Below are positions 34,525 through 40,029 of a stretch of 40,029 nt of DNA, piece after piece. The stretch comes from Lachnospira sp. (GTDB lineage Bacteria > Bacillota > Clostridia > Lachnospirales > Lachnospiraceae), in NCBI GenBank assembly GCA_015057605.1, contig SVDX01000023.1, forward strand, positions 1 to 40,029, written 5' to 3'. Every line of letters starts with the position of its first letter. Position 1 is the stretch's first letter. The position numbers and the translations under genes were made by a program. The notes under the pieces were generated by a model. That model was not told the DNA's origin, did no database searches, and saw only the letters and a program-made list of their open reading frames with translations.

Positions 34525-34690
34525 ATTCTTTCCTTCCGTCCGGATACAAAATATATGACTTTTTCAATACAGAGTCATATCCACAGACTGGACGACCCGC
34601 TTTTCGATTACGTTCAATCGCTTTTCTTACAGATTCCTGAAAAACCATTGTTACTTCATCATCTGTCAAAACAGAAAGATTTTTTTTCAT
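34517..34690 (-). CDS. Probable antitoxin of the zeta-like toxin
   Basis: 57-aa protein, acidic at the N-terminus and basic in the middle (LSVLTDDEVTMVFQESVRKA, then RNRKAGRPVCGYDS). I do not recognise a named family. The start is the ATG at 34690 with AGGAG at eight bases; an ATG six codons upstream overlaps the ribosome site. It immediately precedes and overlaps the zeta-like gene, which suggests antitoxin function by position only. Expression depends on read-through of, or a start within, the terminator-bearing leader at 34741-34901. Confidence 0.75.
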   Translation of the reverse strand: MKKNLSVLTDDEVTMVFQESVRKAIERNRKAGRPVCGYDSVLKKSYILYPDGRKEYA

Positions 34691-34740
34691 AAAACTCACT
34701 CCTATCATAGACGAACACTCCTTTCCCTATTTTATATAAT

Positions 34741-34782
34741 ATAAAAAGCAGGGAAAGCATCGCATCATATGCTTATCCCTGC
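34741..34782 (-). terminator. Terminator/attenuator upstream of the toxin operon
   Basis: On the minus strand, GCAGGGA-(A bulge)-AAGCAT and its partner form a 13-bp stem (34748-34782) with an 8-base loop, followed by TTTTTAT. The 5' arm segment GGGATAAGC (34771-34779) can instead pair perfectly with GCTTATCCC upstream (34800-34808), which would prevent the terminator. Confidence 0.8.
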
Positions 34783-34790
34783 AAATTATC

Positions 34791-34880
34791 CTAACTAGAG
34801 GGATAAGCCCACCTGACGATAACTATCGCCACAAAAAACAACGAGTCAAACTCGACACTAGGCAGCTGTTGCCACCTCAT
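34791..34880 (-). CDS. Candidate 29-aa hydrophobic peptide before the toxin operon
   Basis: Uncharacterised small ORF, ATG at 34880 to TAG at 34791. The sequence begins MRWQQLPSVEFDSL and continues FFVAIVIVRWAYPSS, giving a short hydrophobic core. It lies on a roughly 165-nt transcript with its own promoter and terminator, a layout like type I toxin mRNAs. The ribosome site is weak (AAAGAG, 13 bases upstream). Codons 25-28 contain one arm of the alternative helix that competes with the terminator, so it could also be a leader peptide. Coding status is unproven. Confidence 0.42.
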   Translation of the reverse strand: MRWQQLPSVEFDSLFFVAIVIVRWAYPSS

Positions 34881-34907
34881 AATAAAATATAAACTCTTTG
34901 TAATTAT

Positions 34908-34936
34908 ATTATAATGCAAATATCGATTTTTGACAA
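34908..34936 (-). promoter_or_regulatory. Promoter of the small-peptide/toxin operon leader
   Basis: -35 TTGTCA (34931-34936), 17-base spacer, -10 TATAAT (34908-34913); the predicted start is near 34901. The rest of the gene-free stretch, 34937-35000, shows nothing further. Confidence 0.78.
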
Positions 34937-34994
34937 CACCATTATTGTAATTCAAAATACCTTCAAGTATACTATAATTATCTTATAAAATAAT

Positions 34995-35041
34995 AACAAA
35001 AGGAAGGTGCATTTACTTGTGCAAAGCACAAAAACCTTCCT
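34995..35041 (-). terminator. Terminator of exoprotease locus B
   Basis: AGGAAGGT (35001-35008) pairs with ACCTTCCT (35034-35041), with an inner TTGTGC/GCACAA hairpin. On the minus strand TTTTGTTATT follows. It lies about 150 bases past the last leucine-rich gene; the stretch between, 35042-35189, is AT-rich without a gene. Confidence 0.7.
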
Positions 35042-35189
35042 ATTTGTTGTATTATTTTATCATTTTTCTATTATTTTTTCTTTGAAAATATTCCAATTTT
35101 CATTAAAACAAATTGCCTTAACTCTTGCAAATACTAGATTTACTAATCAGTTGCATTTAGTTTTTCATTCAAGCTCCCTTTGATTGTTT

Positions 35190-36287
35190 TTATTTTTGAT
35201 AGGCTGAGTTTAACAAGTATTCTATATTTTCTTTTTTTCCGTGCAATTCTAAATTTTGCTTTTCAAAATCCACGCCTGAAAAGCACATCCACATAACATT
35301 CGTTTGTGTCTCTATCTCTATAATTCCTGTAAGGCTTGTACAATTACGAAATGTCCAAGTAAATTTTTTGACAGATGAAGGAATTCTTTTAACTGTTTTT
35401 AAATTAGTACAATTATAAAATGTTGAATTCATATTGATTACTCCATCTGGTATGTCTGGCACTTCTTCAATACTCGTACAACCTTCAAATAAACCCGAAA
35501 TATTCACTACATCACTTGGAAGTTTCTTAACTTTTTTTAAGGCTGTACAATCAGCAAAAGCATAACTCATACAAACAACGGATTCCGGCACTTCTGGCGC
35601 ATTTTCAAGCTTTTTACATCCACTAAATGCTCCTGTCATATCAATTACTCCATTTGGTATTTTAGGTGGATTCGTCAAATTAACACAATCGCTATATGTC
35701 CCCCATAGTAGTTTTACTCCATTTGGTATTTTAGGTGAATCCGTCAAATTCTCACAGACTTCAAAAGTCCTAAACATAATAACTGTACTTTTAGGTATTT
35801 TAGGTGACTTCTTCATTTTAATACAATTCGCAAATGATACTTGTATAATATGAGCACCTGCTATACTTCCTGCTATATTCTCATATTCTTCCTTATCTTT
35901 ATTCGTTGTACTGTGATCCCATCCAGAAAGTCCTACTAAAGGTCCTTCTGTTTCATATTTTTTATCATATCCATTTTTTATGGTATATTCGTGATAATAA
36001 TTATACGCATAAAAAATATCTAATGCTGTATTATTTTCATCATTAAAATCGGCTATATATTTATATTCATAATCTTTAGTCTTGTATATATCTCCATTAG
36101 CTGGTTTAGGAAGTTTAGTTCCTTCTTTTAATTCTTCACCAGTTGCTGCTATGATGTAGGTACAGCCCTTTTCAACTCTTTTAACATTTCTACCTTTGTA
36201 TTCGTGCTGACTTAGTATTACTATTATTGATATGAATAAGAGTATTGATATGAATGATATAATTATAATTCGTTTTTTGTTTTTCAT
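35190..36287 (-). CDS. Membrane-anchored BspA-like leucine-rich protein, copy 2
   Basis: 365-aa protein with an N-terminal anchor (MKNKKRIIIISFISILLFIS), a conserved segment GCTYIIAATGEELKEGTKLP, and seven repeats of about 23 residues of the form C-x-x-L-x-x-x-P-x-(I/V)-P-x-x-V-x-x-(M/L)-x-x-(T/A)-F. These fit the BspA/LRR_5 class of bacterial leucine-rich repeats used in surface binding. The domain should lie outside the cell. It is a tandem duplicate of the gene just upstream; the duplication carried along 50 bases of the exoprotease 3' end, including GGAGGATTAATT as ribosome site. The partner role is inferred. Confidence 0.86.
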   Translation of the reverse strand: MKNKKRIIIISFISILLFISIIVILSQHEYKGRNVKRVEKGCTYIIAATGEELKEGTKLPKPANGDIYKTKDYEYKYIADFNDENNTALDIFYAYNYYHEYTIKNGYDKKYETEGPLVGLSGWDHSTTNKDKEEYENIAGSIAGAHIIQVSFANCIKMKKSPKIPKSTVIMFRTFEVCENLTDSPKIPNGVKLLWGTYSDCVNLTNPPKIPNGVIDMTGAFSGCKKLENAPEVPESVVCMSYAFADCTALKKVKKLPSDVVNISGLFEGCTSIEEVPDIPDGVINMNSTFYNCTNLKTVKRIPSSVKKFTWTFRNCTSLTGIIEIETQTNVMWMCFSGVDFEKQNLELHGKKENIEYLLNSAYQK

Positions 36288-36340
36288 AATTAATCCTCCA
36301 TTCTACCACATTGGAAGCACTGGCTTATGTCGCCGATTAA
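36288..36340 (-). pseudogene. Duplicated 3' remnant of the locus B exoprotease gene
   Basis: The bases between the two leucine-rich genes match the end of the exoprotease gene (37478-37530) at about 47 of 53 positions. In frame they read GDISQCFQCGRMED followed by TAA, against GDINQCFQCGRMED in the intact gene. It marks a tandem duplication with a unit of about 1.19 kb. It now probably serves only as the upstream region of the second leucine-rich gene. Confidence 0.88.
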
Positions 36341-36355
36341 ATAACAACATCACCT

Positions 36356-37477
36356 TTATCTTGCCTTGTTCGTTCCTAGCAATCTTTCTACAAATTCCTT
36401 GTCCCCTTTTAATTTTAGTCTTTGCTCCTCAAAATTAACCTGATCAAAACACGATAGTACATGTGCTTCTTTGGTCTCTATTTTTATAGTTCCAGTAAGA
36501 CTTTCACAGTATGAAAATGCATATGCCATTTTTCTAACACTTGAAGGCACCCTTTTTACCTTTTTAAGATTAGTACATTTAAAAAATGCTCTTTCCATAT
36601 TGTAGACTCCATCTGGTATAATAGGTGCTTTTTTTAAACTAGTGCAGCCTTCAAATATGCTTGAAATATTTATTACATCACTTGGAAGTTTCTCAGTTTT
36701 TTTCAAACTTGTACAGCCTTCAAATGTACTTGACATAATTCTAACACTATCAGGTATCTTAGGCATACTTTTAAGTTTTGTACACTCTCCAAATGTGCCA
36801 AACATCACAATTACCCCATTAGGTATCTTTGGCGCTTTAGTCAATTTCTCGCATCCCCAGTATGTATTTATTAATATTTGTACTCTCTTAGGTATTTTAG
36901 GTGATTTCACTAAATTTTCGCATCCCCTATATGTATTAAACAGCACAACTACACTCTTAGGTATACTAGGTGATTTTTTCATTTTAGTACAATCCCAAAA
37001 AGAAATATGTATAATAGATTCGTCCGCAATACTACCAGCTATATCTTCATATGTTTCCTTTTCTTTGTCTGTTGTACTATGTTCCCAACCCGAAATACCT
37101 TCTAATGGATACTGTATTTTTATTTCATCTCCTTGAGAACGGTCATAAGACAAAGACATTATATGCTGATATGCTGAGTAATAACTACTAATACCGCCAT
37201 ACTCATTTTTTGCAAAATTCGCTACATATTTATATTCATACTCTTTCGTCTTATATATGTCTCCATTAGCTGGTTTCGGAATCTTTGTTCCTTCTTTTAG
37301 TTCTTCTCCTGTTGCTGCTATGATATAGGTACAACCTTTTTCTACTGCTGTTACACTTCGACCTTCATATTCTGTATATTCTTTAGAATTCACTACTTTA
37401 TATACCATTATACCTATTGACATCAATAAAATAACTGTTATAGATGATATAATTATAACCTTCTTTTTATTTTTCAT
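36356..37477 (-). CDS. Membrane-anchored BspA-like leucine-rich protein, copy 1
   Basis: 373-aa paralogue of the following gene: anchor MKNKKKVIIISSITVILLMS, segment AVEKGCTYIIAATGEELKEG, then seven 23-residue repeats such as CTSLKKAPIIPDGVYNMERA and CEKLTKAPKIPNGVIVMFGT. Hydrophobic and Pro/Val positions are kept while other positions vary, which suggests a binding surface. It starts two bases after the exoprotease stop, with GGAGGA overlapping the end of that gene, so translation is coupled. The anchor is also shared with the unrelated partner in locus A at 4.9-6.1 kb. Confidence 0.88.
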   Translation of the reverse strand: MKNKKKVIIISSITVILLMSIGIMVYKVVNSKEYTEYEGRSVTAVEKGCTYIIAATGEELKEGTKIPKPANGDIYKTKEYEYKYVANFAKNEYGGISSYYSAYQHIMSLSYDRSQGDEIKIQYPLEGISGWEHSTTDKEKETYEDIAGSIADESIIHISFWDCTKMKKSPSIPKSVVVLFNTYRGCENLVKSPKIPKRVQILINTYWGCEKLTKAPKIPNGVIVMFGTFGECTKLKSMPKIPDSVRIMSSTFEGCTSLKKTEKLPSDVINISSIFEGCTSLKKAPIIPDGVYNMERAFFKCTNLKKVKRVPSSVRKMAYAFSYCESLTGTIKIETKEAHVLSCFDQVNFEEQRLKLKGDKEFVERLLGTNKAR

Positions 37478-37479
37478 AA

Positions 37480-40029
37480 TTAATCCTCCATTCTACCGCA
37501 CTGGAAGCACTGATTGATGTCGCCGATTATTACAAAGCGTTCTAATAAATGTGGCTTTTCTGCATTAACCTGCTCTATAGTTTCTCTTAAACATTCTTTT
37601 ATAGGCAAATTCCTTTGTGTTTGTGATGCTAGCTTTTCGAAAAATACCTTTGCAAATTTATCGCTTTCGTCCGTTAGCATACTTGCAGTTGTCCCAATCA
37701 CTAAGCTTGCACCTTCTTTATAAGTTTCTTCTAATAAATTATAATCTATTTCCGGCTCGCTATTATTATAATCTACTCCCGTAGAACATCCTATAAACAA
37801 TACTATTCCTGCATTTGCAAACACATTATAAGTTCCAACTTCATCAATATACACATTAGTTCCTTTTGAACTATTAAATGATATTCCTCTTTCATCTTCT
37901 TCTATCGTTTTATTTTCATTTTTATCAATATCAACACTTCCATTTTGCATATAACGATTTACTAACAAAAATGAAGCTATCTCTGTATCCTGCGTCCCAG
38001 CTTTATCCACCAAATTCATTAAACCGCCTGGAAAACCATGCCCTCTATACATATAAAAATTAGCTTCTTTTAGGTGATTTACTATTTCTGTTGCATTAGA
38101 GTTTCTATATGCAACTCCATTATTTTGTATTTCACTATCAAATATAATATTTTCTCCAAATATTTCATAATAATATGATGTTCCATCTTCTGAGTCATCT
38201 TCTGGCGTAGGCATAATATGGCTTAATACACCACTTGTATCTATATTATTGTTTGTTTTCGTATAATCAATCTTCACATTCTTATCACCAGCCACACTAA
38301 ACGACCAGTATGAACCATCTGTTATTGTAGTTGTCATACTTACATTTCCATTCAGGTCTGAGGTAAGATACATATTATTATAACATATTAAATATAGTCC
38401 TTTTTTGTAGTTGGTTACTTCTTGTGGCTCAGTATCTTCTAATAGTGTGCTTAAATTTATAATTCCACCTGTATTGCATCTCCAAATATTAAACCTTAAA
38501 TCATCACCGCTATTATACTGTTGTATCTTCAAAGATTCTGTAGATGCCTTCAAACATATATCCGCTGAATTTTTTGAACTTGAATAAACATTTCGTATTG
38601 AATATAAACCATCTCCTTCATCTATAAGTCTCCATGTACAGGCATTTATCCAATTCGCACCTACAACATCATCATTTTCTCGTGTTACTACATCTGCAAA
38701 GTTTACTGTTGATGGATTATTATTAGCATCCGTTTCAAGTGTAAGCATTCGTTGTGATAACTTGTTAAATATGTAGTACTCTTCATTGGATTTTACGCCA
38801 CTTTGGTCTACTACTTTTACACTTACTTCATCTGTACTTACATATGTTATACCATCTTCTACATATGTGTATGTAGCTGTTATTACCGCTACACCTTCTG
38901 ATATACCTCTTACTACTCCCATAGGTGTTATTGTTGCTATATTAGTATCACTACTGCTCCATACAAAAGTTCCACCTGTTGCTGTTACTGTATAATCAAT
39001 CTGTTGAGTTCCACCTATTGAAACCATACCTCTAGGCAAGCTTATATCAAGCACTGAATTATACGTCATCTCCACATATGGTCTATCTGTTGTAACTCCA
39101 TACTCTGATGAAAAGATTGCTTTTCTATATGCTGTGCTTGTTTCATTTGAATTAGTTAGTGTAAAGCCCATATTGCTCTTGTAAGTATAATAATCACTTC
39201 TCCACGCTCTTACAAGATGTGTTATATCAAAGCTTGTCCATGTTCCAAAACTCATCGTTGTTCCATAGTTTACATTTGTTGTAAAGTTACACCCTGTCGC
39301 CCACGATACTGTATTTTCATTCCACGTCGAATTAGATATATTAGGATAAAGATTTACGTAGCTTGCCGCATTACCTGAACCGTCTTTACAGTAAAATTTT
39401 ACTGATACTATATCATCCATTGTTGCGTTCTGATATGCAGTCGAGTTATAGAGCCCAGGTGTTCTAACTAACACTCTTCCTATCTTGTAAGTATCATCTA
39501 CATAGCCTGCTGATAAGTATGTATAGTTACCACAAGCAGCTGTAGATAATCCTGAAAATACTGGTGCATCTTCTATCGCTCCTGCTCCATTTATATTATC
39601 TGATATTGTAACTGTAGGGTCTATCGTTACTGGATATACTGTTGTAGAATCTTTTAAATATTCATCACTTACGGATATGCTTATCTCATAGGTTTTACCT
39701 GCTTCTTTTGTTGTTATCGACATAGTTCCAGTAGTTGGTCTTCCTACTGCATCGTATACTAGTACTTCACCTATATCATATATACTCTCTGATTGTTCAT
39801 CCTTTGCTATGTAATATCTTCCCTCTTTTTCATATATATTAAGTCCGTTAGTCTCTAAAGTAAACTTATATGTTTGTTGAACATACTCTGATAATATTAT
39901 ATCTTCTTTTACACCTGATAGCAATGGTGTGTATCTTAAATCTATTCCTTCACCGTAATAGTTTTTGTAGGTTACAGCATTATTCTCCATTGTGGTTACT
40001 ATCTTACTTTCCGACGCATTCCCACTTGG
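37480..40029 (-). CDS. Secreted DNRLRE / Big2 / caspase-like protease, 5' end outside window
   Basis: Partial gene: the frame stays open to the window edge, so the signal peptide and about 150 residues are missing (judged by the paralogue at 6.1-8.5 kb). From the N-terminal side it has the WapA-like module (YGEGIDLRYTPLLSG ... YPVTIDPTVTISD), a DNRLRE domain, a Big2 Ig-like domain (SLPRGMVSIGGTQQIDYTV ... ATITPMGVVRG), a beta-trefoil-like segment, and a C-terminal clan CD (caspase/gingipain-like) domain. The dyad is His in FYMYRGHGFPGG (codon 38038-38040) and Cys in IVLFIGCSTG (codon 37786-37788). It ends CFQCGRMED with a CxxC. Two leucine-rich membrane proteins follow. Confidence 0.85.
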   Translation of the reverse strand, partial: PSGNASESKIVTTMENNAVTYKNYYGEGIDLRYTPLLSGVKEDIILSEYVQQTYKFTLETNGLNIYEKEGRYYIAKDEQSESIYDIGEVLVYDAVGRPTTGTMSITTKEAGKTYEISISVSDEYLKDSTTVYPVTIDPTVTISDNINGAGAIEDAPVFSGLSTAACGNYTYLSAGYVDDTYKIGRVLVRTPGLYNSTAYQNATMDDIVSVKFYCKDGSGNAASYVNLYPNISNSTWNENTVSWATGCNFTTNVNYGTTMSFGTWTSFDITHLVRAWRSDYYTYKSNMGFTLTNSNETSTAYRKAIFSSEYGVTTDRPYVEMTYNSVLDISLPRGMVSIGGTQQIDYTVTATGGTFVWSSSDTNIATITPMGVVRGISEGVAVITATYTYVEDGITYVSTDEVSVKVVDQSGVKSNEEYYIFNKLSQRMLTLETDANNNPSTVNFADVVTRENDDVVGANWINACTWRLIDEGDGLYSIRNVYSSSKNSADICLKASTESLKIQQYNSGDDLRFNIWRCNTGGIINLSTLLEDTEPQEVTNYKKGLYLICYNNMYLTSDLNGNVSMTTTITDGSYWSFSVAGDKNVKIDYTKTNNNIDTSGVLSHIMPTPEDDSEDGTSYYYEIFGENIIFDSEIQNNGVAYRNSNATEIVNHLKEANFYMYRGHGFPGGLMNLVDKAGTQDTEIASFLLVNRYMQNGSVDIDKNENKTIEEDERGISFNSSKGTNVYIDEVGTYNVFANAGIVLFIGCSTGVDYNNSEPEIDYNLLEETYKEGASLVIGTTASMLTDESDKFAKVFFEKLASQTQRNLPIKECLRETIEQVNAEKPHLLERFVIIGDINQCFQCGRMED

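Noticed and set aside
34741-34901. Assignment of the leader before the toxin operon to a known riboswitch or 5S-like RNA
   Set aside because: GGTGGCGATAG resembles the 5S rRNA start, but nothing after it fits, and no conserved core of common riboswitch classes could be found.
30908-35188. CTCCCTTTGATTGTT at 30908-30922 and 35174-35188 as direct repeats flanking an insertion
   Set aside because: A 15-base match is expected about once or more by chance in a 40-kb AT-rich window, and a nearby second shared motif (TTGCATTTAG) is in the opposite order. No target-site logic could be shown.
36642-37136. 164-codon plus-strand open frame opposite the leucine-rich gene
   Set aside because: It is a mirror of the 23-residue repeats on the other strand, has no ribosome site and resembles no protein.

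Overview
The window looks like chromosomal DNA of a low-GC, spore-lineage Clostridia member, most likely Lachnospiraceae. The evidence is the order prfA-prmC-DUF1385-rpmE-rho, a zinc-type L31, an AUC-specifier T-box before ileS, a spoIID/spoIIQ pair, a reverse rubrerythrin with a PerR-type regulator, and many AT-rich intergenic regions with AGGAGG-type ribosome sites. Taxonomy is inferred from gene content only.

Layout. 1-4.9 kb: translation and termination housekeeping genes on the minus strand. 4.9-8.7 kb: a secreted DNRLRE/ricin/C39-like cysteine protease and a membrane-anchored partner, preceded by a possible 30-aa hydrophobic ORF (exoprotease locus A). 8.8-12.8 kb: gdhA, a SAM methyltransferase, azlCD and a plus-strand membrane protein. 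12.8-16.9 kb: three trigger-factor-related lipoproteins around the lipoprotein ApbE. 17.0-18.5 kb: perR and rubrerythrin with matching Fur/PerR-type operators, then an array of three long hairpins separated by two nearly identical 81-bp repeats. 18.5-24.9 kb: a probable AAC(3)-LysR-small membrane protein operon with a near-leaderless start, hemolysin III, spoIIQ and spoIID (both apparently missing catalytic residues), and a GGDEF-EAL protein. 24.9-30.9 kb: ileS under T-box control with glgP directly downstream. 30.9-35.0 kb: accessory DNA with an ISL3-type and an IS30-type transposase and a zeta-like toxin/antitoxin pair; upstream of the pair lies a transcript with its own promoter, a 29-codon hydrophobic ORF and a terminator that competes with an alternative helix. 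35.0 kb to the end: exoprotease locus B, with two tandemly duplicated membrane-anchored BspA-like leucine-rich proteins and a large secreted DNRLRE/Big2/beta-trefoil/caspase-like (clan CD) protein that runs off the window.

Loci A and B are the most interesting content. They share the same secreted N-terminal module, carry unrelated cysteine-protease folds at the C-terminus, and are each followed within 2-12 bases by membrane-anchored proteins starting with the same MKNKK(R/K) anchor. This resembles a modular exoprotease plus partner (or immunity) system. The partner function is inference.
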